A DNA stretch of 18,623 nt from an uncultured Bacteroidales bacterium (GTDB lineage: Bacteria; Bacteroidota; Bacteroidia; Bacteroidales; Muribaculaceae): assembly GCA_905210435.1 (NCBI GenBank), contig CAJLWO010000053.1:1-18623 (forward strand), given 5' to 3'. This document shows positions 7,236-13,986 of the stretch, piece after piece. Both the position numbers and the translations under genes were made by a program. The notes below the pieces were generated by a model. The model saw nothing but the letters and a program-made list of their open reading frames with translations, was not told the DNA's origin and did not search any database. Within the stretch, counting starts at the first letter, position 1. The number at the start of each line of letters is the position of its first letter.

Positions 7236-7660
7236 TATTGTAGTGATTCGCGTATTTTGTCGGCAAGCCCTGTTTTGAAAACTTCAGGATTATTTCGCGC
7301 ATTGCCAAAACCGAATTCCGTCATGTTGTTGCGGGTCTCTTTACCGTTTTCCCACCTGTTGACAAAGAGAGATGACCAAGCCACTTCATATTTATCCGCG
7401 AGTTGCTCACCTTCGGGAGTGGAAATATCAATGGTCCTGATTACCAGTGCGCCATTTTGTAATTCGTTTGCGAACATAGAATTTACAACTTCCTTTGTAC
7501 GGTTTTCGATAGCTTTGCAAGTTGCGCAACGTTGCTTGCCATGGAAGTAAATGACTTCTACTCTATCTGTTTCAGTAGTTGGTGCGTCAGCGGTTTTCTC
7601 CCCGCCTGCGCATGACATCAGCCCTGTAATCAGGGCGAAAATCATCAGTAATTTTTTCAT
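7235..7660 (-). CDS. arsF: ArsF-like periplasm-facing lipoprotein thioredoxin
   Basis: A 141-residue protein with a lipoprotein signal peptide (lipobox LMSC, C17) and a thioredoxin-like domain carrying CATC at 45-48 (YFHGKQRCATCKAIE). The domain fits the family annotated as ArsF (nitrophenyl-compound nitroreductase subunit), though nothing here resembles a flavin nitroreductase, so that name may mislead. The position usually held by cis-proline appears as VAWSSLFV (about residues 93-100), with serines instead, so ordinary thioredoxin catalysis may be altered. I chose the ATG at 7660 because it begins the signal peptide; the upstream extension to 7795 would run through arsR. An operator copy at 7685-7704 lies in its leader. 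It is probably the outer electron acceptor or donor for ArsG (inference). Confidence 0.82.
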   Translation of the reverse strand: MKKLLMIFALITGLMSCAGGEKTADAPTTETDRVEVIYFHGKQRCATCKAIENRTKEVVNSMFANELQNGALVIRTIDISTPEGEQLADKYEVAWSSLFVNRWENGKETRNNMTEFGFGNARNNPEVFKTGLADKIRESLQ

Positions 7661-7684
7661 ATTGAATATATTTGTTTGGGTTGT

Positions 7685-7704
7685 TGTTTGTCGAATTACG
7701 AACA
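7685..7704. promoter_or_regulatory. Second ArsR-type operator, between arsR and arsF
   Basis: TGTTTGT (7685-7691), six bases (cgaatt), then ACGAACA (7698-7704). This has the same half-sites and the same 6-bp gap as the site at 8071-8090 upstream of arsR, with the single varying base swapped between halves. No convincing -7 element was found here, so it may be an internal roadblock operator rather than part of a second promoter. Confidence 0.6.
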
Positions 7705-7724
7705 TTGGCCGTAAAAAAATAGCG

Positions 7725-8054
7725 CTACGAGCAGCAGCTATTCTTTTTTGAAGGACAGCATTCGTCAAGCATCTGTGAAAACAGTTGTCTGGCAAGTTGC
7801 CAGTTTTCGGAGTTGATGCAATACTTTACCTTAGGAGGTTCGATTGTGCCTTGTATCAGGCCCGCTTCTTTCAGTTCGCTAAGATGTTGCGACACGGTTG
7901 CTTTAGCTATCGGGAGCACTTCGTGTATGTCGCCGAAGAAACACTCGTTTCTTTGTGCGAGGAAGTGCAGAATGGCGATGCGGGTGGGATGCCCCATGGC
8001 TTTAGCAAATCTTGCAAGCCGTTCCTGTTCATGCGTTATCTCTAATTTCGTCAT
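7725..8054 (-). CDS. arsR: ArsR-family metalloid-responsive repressor
   Basis: A 109-residue winged-helix repressor. The early helices (LARFAKAMGHPTRIAILHFL) and the recognition helix (AKATVSQHLSELKEAGLIQG, about 50-69) are typical. The classic ELCVCDL metal site is replaced by ECFFGDI with one cysteine (C38); further cysteines are C79 and a C-terminal pair of pairs (C99-C100 and C107-C108, DECC...NSCCS). Ligand sensing therefore probably uses a non-classical set of cysteines. A rare clear Shine-Dalgarno (AAGGAG, 8064-8059) lies 4 nt before the ATG. It is first in the operon, and its promoter overlaps the operator at 8071-8090, which fits autorepression. The metal or metalloid sensed is unknown; arsenic is favoured by the neighbours. 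Confidence 0.88.
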   Translation of the reverse strand: MTKLEITHEQERLARFAKAMGHPTRIAILHFLAQRNECFFGDIHEVLPIAKATVSQHLSELKEAGLIQGTIEPPKVKYCINSENWQLARQLFSQMLDECCPSKKNSCCS

Positions 8055-8070
8055 ATTACTCCTTATTTGT

Positions 8071-8090
8071 TGTTCGTAAAATTACAAACA
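8071..8090. promoter_or_regulatory. Primary ArsR-type operator upstream of arsR
   Basis: TGTTCGT (8071-8077), six bases (aaaatt), ACAAACA (8084-8090). The inverted repeat extends to 10 bp per arm with one mismatch (8070-8079 with 8082-8091). It overlaps the -7 element of the arsR promoter, so a bound repressor would block RNA polymerase. Confidence 0.68.
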
Positions 8091-8108
8091 ATTTCGGATA
8101 TAACCAAA
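8077..8108 (-). promoter_or_regulatory. Promoter of the ars-like operon
   Basis: On the minus strand TTTG (8108-8105), a 20-nt spacer and TAATTTTA (8084-8077) match the Bacteroidetes consensus with only the last base of the -7 box different. The predicted start is about 15-20 nt before the arsR ATG. Confidence 0.55.
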
Positions 8109-8177
8109 TTTTTAAGAAAATTTCATAGAGCCTCGATTTAGAGGTAACTATTCACCTGACAAACTTATTGGTTATGA

Positions 8178-8303
8178 GTGAATTGTAAGACTGCACCCAG
8201 GCGCAGCGCCAAGTTGAAGATAATCAGTCTGCACTATCGGCAGTTCCGGGAAGCAGCCCTACATCATGCAGCCGTCAATATCAATTTTACAACTCGACTT
8301 TGA
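8178..8303 (+). pseudogene. Possible C-terminal remnant of a transposase
   Basis: A 41-codon frame without its own ATG reads coherent protein: ...TAPRRSAKLKI, SLHYRQFREAALHHAAVN, INFTTRL, then TGA. Basic residues plus 'YRQFREAAL' resemble the end of an insertion-sequence transposase, but I cannot assign the family. Upstream frames are broken by stops (TGA at 8157 and 8175). The rest of the 8109-8344 spacer holds only short hairpins (CCTC/GAGG near 8131-8144; GGCGC-a-GCGCC near 8200). Confidence 0.3.
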
Positions 8304-8344
8304 ATTTAGGCGATTTCTAACTTTTTGTGTAATAATATATACTC

Positions 8345-8376
8345 AAAGAGGCCGCGCTTGAAAGCGCGGCCTCTTT
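8345..8376 (-). terminator. Strong hairpin terminator of the PPIase gene
   Basis: AAAGAGGCCGCGCT (8345-8358) pairs perfectly with AGCGCGGCCTCTTT (8363-8376) across a 4-nt loop, a 14-bp GC-rich stem. It begins 31 nt past the PPIase stop. The A/T ends of the stem supply a short T-run on either strand, so it could also stop transcription entering from the left. Confidence 0.7.
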
Positions 8377-8406
8377 GGTTGGATCTGTGACGAATGGAGA
8401 GTGGGA

Positions 8407-10371
8407 TTATTTTGTTGCTTCTATTGAGGCTTTGTATTCCTTGAGTACTTTTTGGTTTACTTTTACCTTGTACTTCTTTTTGAGCGATTTGATCCACTCC
8501 TGTTCGAGAGCGTTCTGGTAGTCGGTGGTTATGGCGCCGCGTTCGTCGGCAACCTCTTCGGGCTGGTCGATAACCTTGCCTGCATGGGCGAAGTAGGCAA
8601 TCCATTTGCCGGTGGGTGAGGGCGCGGGTTTGCCGAATGCAAGGCCGTCGATTATGGCGTTGTCACCTTCTGCTGCAAGCACGCGCTCCACTTTCACGTC
8701 TTTGCCGAACTGGCCGCGGAGTGCTTCTACAAGATTTTCGTTGGCGATGTTGTTGGCAGCTATGTAGCTTTGTGCCGCATCCTTGATTGAGTCGCTTGTG
8801 GCGAACACCACGTAACCCTTGAATTTGGGAGCTTTCCACGTAGCGTATTTCGCCTTGTTGGCCTCGAAATATGCCTTGATGCCCTCGGTATCCTCCTTGG
8901 AGCGGGTCCACACGTTGCGGTCGCTGATTTCAAACAGCAGCATGCCGTCGCGGTATTCGTTGAGCAGGTTGCGGTATTCCGTGTTCTCTTTTGCCAGATT
9001 CTCGCGCTCGGCGTTGACAGATGCTTCGTCGGCAACTTCCTCAAGACGCTGGAGGAACGAACCGTTGGCATCGTCGGCAGGCATCGCGCTGAAGTGGGAG
9101 GGGAGAGCGGCGAAGATGTCGCCTACGGTTATCTCCTCGTCGGCACCGTCGAGAGTGATGATGGTGCGTTCGTCGGCCACAAGCGACGCTACAAGCGTGG
9201 AGTCGAGGCGTCCGTATTGCGAGATGGTGTTGCGCACGTCGTCTACTATGGCCTGATTGATGGTTGTATTGTATTTGGCGCGGAGCTGGCGGGTCTTTGC
9301 ACGTACGGGGATGTACTGGCGGTCGTCGCGGTCAATCATTGCGTTGATGCGGGGTGCCATATCCTCGTATGAGTCAATCTGTTTCCAGTCGAGGCGTTTC
9401 ACGATATGATAGCCGTAGGCTGTGGCAAAAGGTTCGGATATCTCTCCGTTGGCCAGGGCGAATGATGTCGCCTCGAATTCAGGCACCATGCGGCCGGTCG
9501 AGAACCAGTCCATGCGGCCGCCGTTGCGTGCCGAACCCGGATCCTCGCTCTCGGCTTTGGCTACTTCGTCGAAGTCGGCGCCGTTCTTGAGCACTGTGTA
9601 AAGTGAGTCGATCTGGGCTTTCTTGACAGTCTGCTCCTCCTCGCTGAGTCCGCGGGTGAGTTTCAGTATGTGCTGCACTTTTACCTGACCCTGAGCCTTG
9701 CGGGTGGCGTTGACCTTCACGATGTGGTAGCCGAACTGTGTCTCGATGACAGGCGAAATTTCACCGACGGCTGTAGAGTAGGCGGCATCCTCAAACGTAT
9801 AGGGGAAAGCTCCGGCCACGATATAACCCATGTGGCCGTGGTTCTGCTTTGCAGCCGGGTCGATGGAGTAGGTATCGGCCACTGTGGCGAAATCAGCGCG
9901 ACCGGCGATTATTTCGGTACGGAGGCTGTCGAGCATCGCTTTTTTTGCAGCGGTGGCTTTTGCGCCGTAGGGACGTTCCACCATGATATGGCTTACGTCG
10001 ACTTCGGTCTTCAACCGGTCGTATATGCTGTGCACGAGGCTGTCGCGTGCTGCCTGGTCGACCAGATAGGGCTCGGAAAGGTCACGTTTGTAGCCTGCGT
10101 ATTCGTTGACGAACGCCTCGTTTTCAGCTATGCCGGCAGCTTCGGCGTCGGCAACCTTGAGTTTATACACCACGAAAAGGTCGAGATACTCGTCGATAGG
10201 CTGCGTGGCAAGCTGCTGCGCGTTGTTTTTCTGATAGAGATACGCGAATTCGCTGAGTTTGACAGGCTTTTTGTTGACAGTCATAAGCACCGGGTCGGCG
10301 TCCTTCGACGCAGCCGACAGGCTCAGTCCGCCCAATGCAGCGATAGTCAGCGACAAAAGTACTTTTTTCAT
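8407..10371 (-). CDS. Periplasmic peptidyl-prolyl isomerase, SurA-like, with two parvulin domains
   Basis: A 654-residue exported foldase. Residues 1-20 form a signal peptide (MKKVLLSLTIAALGGLSLSA). A SurA-N-like helical region follows (about 25-120), then two PpiC-type rotamase domains at about 123-220 and 228-328, each with the parvulin marks (VSHIMV/VQHILK at the start, FGYHIVKV/YGYHIVKR at the end). The C-terminal half (about 330-654) is helical and less conserved and may form a further degenerate parvulin-like region. Such proteins help fold and deliver outer-membrane barrels, consistent with the many barrel proteins of Bacteroidetes. It has its own terminator downstream, and a terminator separates it from guaB, so it is probably monocistronic. 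I found no clear TAnnTTTG box upstream. Confidence 0.87.
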   Translation of the reverse strand: MKKVLLSLTIAALGGLSLSAASKDADPVLMTVNKKPVKLSEFAYLYQKNNAQQLATQPIDEYLDLFVVYKLKVADAEAAGIAENEAFVNEYAGYKRDLSEPYLVDQAARDSLVHSIYDRLKTEVDVSHIMVERPYGAKATAAKKAMLDSLRTEIIAGRADFATVADTYSIDPAAKQNHGHMGYIVAGAFPYTFEDAAYSTAVGEISPVIETQFGYHIVKVNATRKAQGQVKVQHILKLTRGLSEEEQTVKKAQIDSLYTVLKNGADFDEVAKAESEDPGSARNGGRMDWFSTGRMVPEFEATSFALANGEISEPFATAYGYHIVKRLDWKQIDSYEDMAPRINAMIDRDDRQYIPVRAKTRQLRAKYNTTINQAIVDDVRNTISQYGRLDSTLVASLVADERTIITLDGADEEITVGDIFAALPSHFSAMPADDANGSFLQRLEEVADEASVNAERENLAKENTEYRNLLNEYRDGMLLFEISDRNVWTRSKEDTEGIKAYFEANKAKYATWKAPKFKGYVVFATSDSIKDAAQSYIAANNIANENLVEALRGQFGKDVKVERVLAAEGDNAIIDGLAFGKPAPSPTGKWIAYFAHAGKVIDQPEEVADERGAITTDYQNALEQEWIKSLKKKYKVKVNQKVLKEYKASIEATK

Positions 10372-10485
10372 TATTGTCTTTAGATTACGGTTTTTATTTT
10401 CTTGTTACGTATGATTGTTACTTAATATTAACGGAGCCGGTAGCGATTTATTATAATCCGGACGATAATAAAAGCAATTGGAATG

Positions 10486-10531
10486 AAAAATCCTGATGCG
10501 GCATGATTGATGATTGCACCGCGTCAGGATT
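10486..10531 (-). terminator. Rho-independent terminator of guaB
   Basis: AATCCTGATGCGG (10489-10501) pairs with CCGCGTCAGGATT (10519-10531) over 13 bp with one G-U type pair and a 17-nt loop. On the minus strand the stem runs into TTTTT (10490-10486). It lies about 50 nt past the guaB stop. The remaining spacer up to 10372 shows no gene. Confidence 0.72.
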
Positions 10532-10581
10532 CTTAATATTGTCGGTATGTTTCATTCATCTTGACGATGAAGCCGTGTCGA

Positions 10582-12060
10582 TTACTGGTGCGAAGAGCTG
10601 TAGTTGGGCGCTTCGGCTGTGATGGCCACATCGTGCGGGTGGCTTTCGGCCACGCCGGCATTGGTGATGCGGGTGAATTTGGCGGTGTGGAGCTTCTCGA
10701 TATTGCTTGCTCCGCAATAGCCCATGCCTGCACGCAGTCCGCCGAGCATCTGGTAGGTCACCTCGTAGAGCGAGCCTTTGAACGGTACGCGTGCTGCGAT
10801 ACCCTCCGGCACGAGTTTCTTGGTATCCGTCTCGTTGGCCTGGAAATAACGGTCTTTCGAGCCTTTTTCCATCGCTTCGAGCGAACCCATGCCGCGGTAA
10901 GTCTTGTATTTACGGCCGTTGTATATGATTGTGTCGCCGGGCGATTCCTCTACGCCGGCAAGCATTCCGCCGAGCATCACCGAGTATGCGCCTGCCGCGA
11001 GAGCCTTGACTATGTCGCCTGAGTAGCGTATGCCGCCGTCGGCTATCAAGGGTACTCCGGTGCCTTCAAGCGCTTTTGCCACGTCGTAGACTGCCGAGAG
11101 CTGGGGCACGCCGACACCGGCGATGATGCGGGTGGTACAGATTGACCCCGGGCCGATACCTACTTTCACGCCGTCGGCGCCGTTCTCCACAAGGTAACGG
11201 GCTGCCTCGCCGGTGGCGATGTTGCCTACTACGACATCGATTTCGGGATATTTCGCCTTTACGGCCTTGAGCACGCCGATTACGCCGCGCGAGTGGCCGT
11301 GGGCAGTGTCAATCACGATGGCGTCGACACCGGCTGCCACGAGAGCGTCAACGCGCTCCATCGAGTCGCCTGTCACACCTACGCCGGCTGCCACGCGCAG
11401 ACGTCCGAGCGAGTCTTTTGCTGCGAATGGTTTGTCCTTTGCCTTGGTGATGTCCTTATAGGTGACGAGGCCGATGAGGCGGCCGTCGTTGTCGACAACG
11501 GGCAGTTTCTCTATTTTATGTTCTTGAAGTATGCGGGCGGCTTTCTCGAGATCGGTTGTCTGGGTAGTGGTCACGAGTCCTTCCGATGTCATCACTTCGT
11601 CGATAGGACGGTTGGGATTGCTTTCAAAACGCAAATCGCGGTTGGTGACGATACCGACAAGCTTGCGGTCGTCATCCACCACGGGAATACCGCCGATATG
11701 ATATTCCTCCATCATCCGCAGGGCGTCGCGCACTGTCGAGCCGCGTTTGATTGTCACCGGGTCATAAATCATGCCGTTTTCCGCACGTTTCACTGCATGC
11801 ACCTGACGCGCCTGCTCCTCTATCGACATGTTCTTGTGGATTACACCGATGCCGCCTTCGCGGGCTATGGCAATAGCCAGAGGCGCCTCGGTGACGGTAT
11901 CCATGGCGGCCGACACGAGGGGTACGTTCAATGTGATGTTGCGGGAAAACTTGGTTGTCAAATCGACTTCACGGGGAAGTACCTCCGAATAAGCCGGAAT
12001 AAGGAGGACATCATCGAATGTGAGCCCGTCCATCTTTACACGATCTGCAATAAATGACAT
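10582..12060 (-). CDS. guaB: Inosine-5'-monophosphate dehydrogenase
   Basis: A 492-residue enzyme of usual length that oxidises IMP to XMP with NAD+, the first committed step of GMP synthesis in the cytoplasm. The TIM barrel starts with DGLTFDDVLLIPAYSEVLP. Two CBS domains are inserted at about 95-145 and 155-205 (HIGGIPVVD, KIEKLPVVD). The catalytic loop GPGSICTTRIIAGVG places the nucleophile at C308. The mobile flap holds the R404-Y405 dyad (KGSKDRYFQ), followed by VPEGI, and the C-terminus contains GLRAGMGYCG. All key residues are intact. A good promoter lies 32-63 nt upstream and a terminator follows, so it is a single-gene unit. Confidence 0.97.
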   Translation of the reverse strand: MSFIADRVKMDGLTFDDVLLIPAYSEVLPREVDLTTKFSRNITLNVPLVSAAMDTVTEAPLAIAIAREGGIGVIHKNMSIEEQARQVHAVKRAENGMIYDPVTIKRGSTVRDALRMMEEYHIGGIPVVDDDRKLVGIVTNRDLRFESNPNRPIDEVMTSEGLVTTTQTTDLEKAARILQEHKIEKLPVVDNDGRLIGLVTYKDITKAKDKPFAAKDSLGRLRVAAGVGVTGDSMERVDALVAAGVDAIVIDTAHGHSRGVIGVLKAVKAKYPEIDVVVGNIATGEAARYLVENGADGVKVGIGPGSICTTRIIAGVGVPQLSAVYDVAKALEGTGVPLIADGGIRYSGDIVKALAAGAYSVMLGGMLAGVEESPGDTIIYNGRKYKTYRGMGSLEAMEKGSKDRYFQANETDTKKLVPEGIAARVPFKGSLYEVTYQMLGGLRAGMGYCGASNIEKLHTAKFTRITNAGVAESHPHDVAITAEAPNYSSSHQ

Positions 12061-12091
12061 ATATAATGATTGCGTTAAATTTTATTGCATG

Positions 12092-12123
12092 CAAAGGTAC
12101 AGATTTTTCGCAAAAAGCGCAAC
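12092..12123 (-). promoter_or_regulatory. guaB promoter
   Basis: On the minus strand GTTG (12123-12120), a 20-nt spacer and a perfect TACCTTTG (12099-12092) match the Bacteroidetes consensus with one -33 mismatch. The predicted leader is about 25 nt. Confidence 0.65.
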
Positions 12124-12174
12124 TCTATCCTGAATTAAATTGAATTTTTGTATGAAAATTTATTTTTTTATAAT

Positions 12175-12182
12175 TACATTTG
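12175..12182 (+). promoter_or_regulatory. -7 element of the two-repeat lipoprotein gene
   Basis: TACATTTG fits TAnnTTTG exactly and lies 41 nt before the ATG at 12224. The nearest TTTG upstream is 24 nt away, longer than usual, so the -33 part is weak. Confidence 0.5.
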
Positions 12183-12223
12183 CCGATATACAACGACCAA
12201 TCAATTAAAATAGGTAATTAATT

Positions 12224-13000
12224 ATGAAAAAGTATTTTGCTCTATGTCTGTTGACGCTCGTGGCTCTTTTGCTTGTTCTGCCGGGGTGCGCTGATTCCAA
12301 AATCGAAACTTTAAAGAAAGAACTCGCCAAATACAATGCGACCTGTCCGCAGTCATTGGGTACGCTCGGACGTATCGACAGTATCGACTATGACGAAGAC
12401 GGCCCGTTCATTGTGTACAATCTGACTGTCAATGAAGATGCAATCGAGTTTTCCGACCTTGACGGATTTCAGGAAAGAGTGCGTCCGGTGATGCCGGCAC
12501 TGCTGTCTGGCAGCGAAGCTAAAAAGTTCGTAGAACTCATGACCGATTGCGGTGTCGGGCTTAAGGCTGTATACAGAGGCAGCAAATCGGGCAGAAAAGT
12601 CGAATTGGAAATTCCCGCATCGGATATTAAGAATATGAATGAGAATCCTCTTACCGAAGAAGAGAGCGCCGAGATGATTATCAAGCAGACGATTGATTCG
12701 AACAAAGCTCTTTGTCCTTCGGAAGTTGAGGAGGGTATGACCCTCATTGATGTTTTTGACGACGGCTCCAACATAGTATTCTTATGCGATGTCGATGAGG
12801 AAATCTATGACATGCAGAAATTGTCGGACAACGCTGTCGAACTGAGAAAAGAAATCAAATCCGAACTTCTTGGCGACGATATGATAAACACTACCGGCAA
12901 ATACCTCGCACGTGCCAACCGCGGCATAACCTACCGCTACGCAGGCAAAGAATCCGGCCTTCACGTAGATGTGACCCTCACCCCCTACGACTTCCGCTAA
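12224..13000 (+). CDS. Lipoprotein of unknown function made of two diverged repeats
   Basis: A 258-residue protein with a clear lipoprotein signal (lipobox LPGC, C22). I do not recognise a named family. The mature part seems to be an internal duplication: repeat 1 spans about 35-132 and repeat 2 about 158-255. Both start with a cysteine-proline (CPQSLG / CPSEVE), continue with an Ile-Asp...Asp-Asp/Gly...Ile-Val-hydrophobic strand (FIVYNLTVNED / NIVFLCDVDEE) and end with an R/A-G-K-S-G segment and a V-x-V/L-E strand (GSKSGRKVELEIP / GKESGLHVDVTL). The surface is acidic. Lipoproteins of this kind usually sit in the outer or inner membrane leaflet. The gene is flanked by divergent guaB and convergent HAD genes and is apparently monocistronic. 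Confidence 0.75.
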   Translation: MKKYFALCLLTLVALLLVLPGCADSKIETLKKELAKYNATCPQSLGTLGRIDSIDYDEDGPFIVYNLTVNEDAIEFSDLDGFQERVRPVMPALLSGSEAKKFVELMTDCGVGLKAVYRGSKSGRKVELEIPASDIKNMNENPLTEEESAEMIIKQTIDSNKALCPSEVEEGMTLIDVFDDGSNIVFLCDVDEEIYDMQKLSDNAVELRKEIKSELLGDDMINTTGKYLARANRGITYRYAGKESGLHVDVTLTPYDFR

Positions 13001-13090
13001 GACTGCGTACTCAACAGTCGATTAACAGTAAGCAATGTACCAATCGATGTCAAAAGCATTGCAAAATTATAATTAACGGTCAAATGTCCC

Positions 13091-13232
13091 AATGCTGTTT
13101 ACCTAAGCTGAGTTGAGTGGGGTTGAGTGGGGCGGGGGCGTCTCGCCCCCGTGGTAACTTTCAGTATATAAAAATAATACCACGGGGCGAGACGCCCCCG
13201 CCCCACACTGTGCCCCTTAAGTAAATAGCATT
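13091..13232. repeat. Nested palindromic element with GC-rich 29-bp stem and outer inverted repeat
   Basis: Inner arms 13127-13156 and 13178-13206 pair over 29 bp with one bulged C around a 21-nt AT-rich loop. Each arm is itself a palindrome (CGGGGGCG-tct-CGCCCCCG in the left arm). A second inverted repeat encloses this: AATGCTGTTTACCTAAG (13091-13107) against 13216-13232, 15 of 17 matching. A perfect tandem 10-mer, GTTGAGTGGG twice (13112-13131), sits beside the left arm. It lies between two convergent genes and can act as a two-way terminator; the outer repeats also suggest a mobile or repeated origin. The rest of 13001-13243 holds no gene. Confidence 0.7.
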
Positions 13233-13243
13233 ACATAGCGCTT

Positions 13244-13900
13244 TTACAAACTCTGTTGTATTTGTTTCTTGATTTCAAGCAGGGTGGCGGGGGTGAAACC
13301 TATGAAGGTGGGGAGGAGATAGTCGCAAAGAGGGCGTACGGTGTCGGCGGGGTTGGTTGTGGCAATGCCTATGACTGTCGCGCCGGCACGGCGTCCCGCT
13401 TCAAGGCCCTGGAGCGAGTCCTCGAATACGTAGCAGTCATCCGGTCGGCAGCCGAGCTTTTCCGCTGCGAGGAGATAACCCTGCGGGTCGGGCTTCGACC
13501 GGGTCACCATCGATGCGTCAATAACTTCGTCGACCATATCGCGCAGTACCGGCAACTGCTTGTACAGGTATGACATTTTCACCTCGTCGCTGCTCGTGAC
13601 GATTGCTGTCGGTATGCCGGCAGTCTTAAGCGCCGTAAGAAATTCGCTTACGCCCGGAAACATCCGGTATTGCATCGTATCCTCAAAATCATGTATCCGC
13701 TGCATCACTTTCGCTTTAAGTTCGTCGCCGGGGAAATAGTTGAGGATGCTTTTGAGCGTGGTACCCTTTATGTCGGCGGCAAAAGTGGGGGAGGGCACTC
13801 CGAATTCACGGCCTGTCTGTGCCCAAAATTCTGTATATAAGCCTTCTGTGTCGATTAATACTCCGTCAAGGTCAAATAATACGGCAACTTTTCTATCCAT
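13244..13900 (-). CDS. HAD-superfamily hydrolase, beta-phosphoglucomutase-like
   Basis: A 218-residue cytoplasmic HAD enzyme of subclass I. Motif I is FDLDGVLIDTE, with nucleophile D10 and acid/base D12. The cap follows (about 17-85), then motif II VTSS (near residue 102), motif III lysine in SKPDP, and motif IV FEDSLQG. The second aspartate in motif I plus the cap size fits phosphatases and phosphomutases of the PgmB/GPH/YniC type. The substrate cannot be read from the sequence, and no sugar-metabolism gene lies beside it. It is divergent from the MATE operon, with back-to-back promoters 35 bp apart, and convergent with the lipoprotein gene. Confidence 0.88.
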   Translation of the reverse strand: MDRKVAVLFDLDGVLIDTEGLYTEFWAQTGREFGVPSPTFAADIKGTTLKSILNYFPGDELKAKVMQRIHDFEDTMQYRMFPGVSEFLTALKTAGIPTAIVTSSDEVKMSYLYKQLPVLRDMVDEVIDASMVTRSKPDPQGYLLAAEKLGCRPDDCYVFEDSLQGLEAGRRAGATVIGIATTNPADTVRPLCDYLLPTFIGFTPATLLEIKKQIQQSL

Positions 13901-13929
13901 CGTGATATGCTATTTTTTGTAAATTATTG

Positions 13930-13961
13930 CAAAATTAAGACTTTTTTCACCTAAAGTCATA
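13930..13961 (-). promoter_or_regulatory. Promoter of the HAD gene
   Basis: On the minus strand TATG (13961-13958), a 20-nt spacer and TAATTTTG (13937-13930) fit the Bacteroidetes consensus with one -33 mismatch. The predicted leader is about 25 nt. Confidence 0.6.
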
Positions 13962-13972
13962 TTATAAAGCGT

Positions 13973-13980
13973 TAATTTTG
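13973..13980 (+). promoter_or_regulatory. -7 element of the MATE-oxidoreductase-rarA operon
   Basis: TAATTTTG is a perfect -7 box and ends only 6 nt before the ATG at 13987, so transcription would begin at or next to the start codon. No TTTG-like -33 box is present at 19-21 nt. The 11-bp TTAATTTTGCA (13972-13982) is the exact reverse complement of the HAD -7 region (13928-13938). Confidence 0.5.
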
Positions 13981-13986
13981 CAGTGT

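Noticed and set aside
9670..10383. 237-codon plus-strand frame opposite the PPIase gene
   Set aside because: It is antisense to a well-supported signal-peptide PPIase and arises from its codon bias.
11293..12057. 254-codon plus-strand frame opposite guaB
   Set aside because: guaB is intact with all catalytic motifs; the antisense frame has no recognisable domain.
13127..13206. CRISPR repeat or riboswitch in the palindromic interval
   Set aside because: There is one inverted pair only, without spacer-repeat periodicity, and it lies between convergent genes, so no downstream gene could be controlled by a leader.
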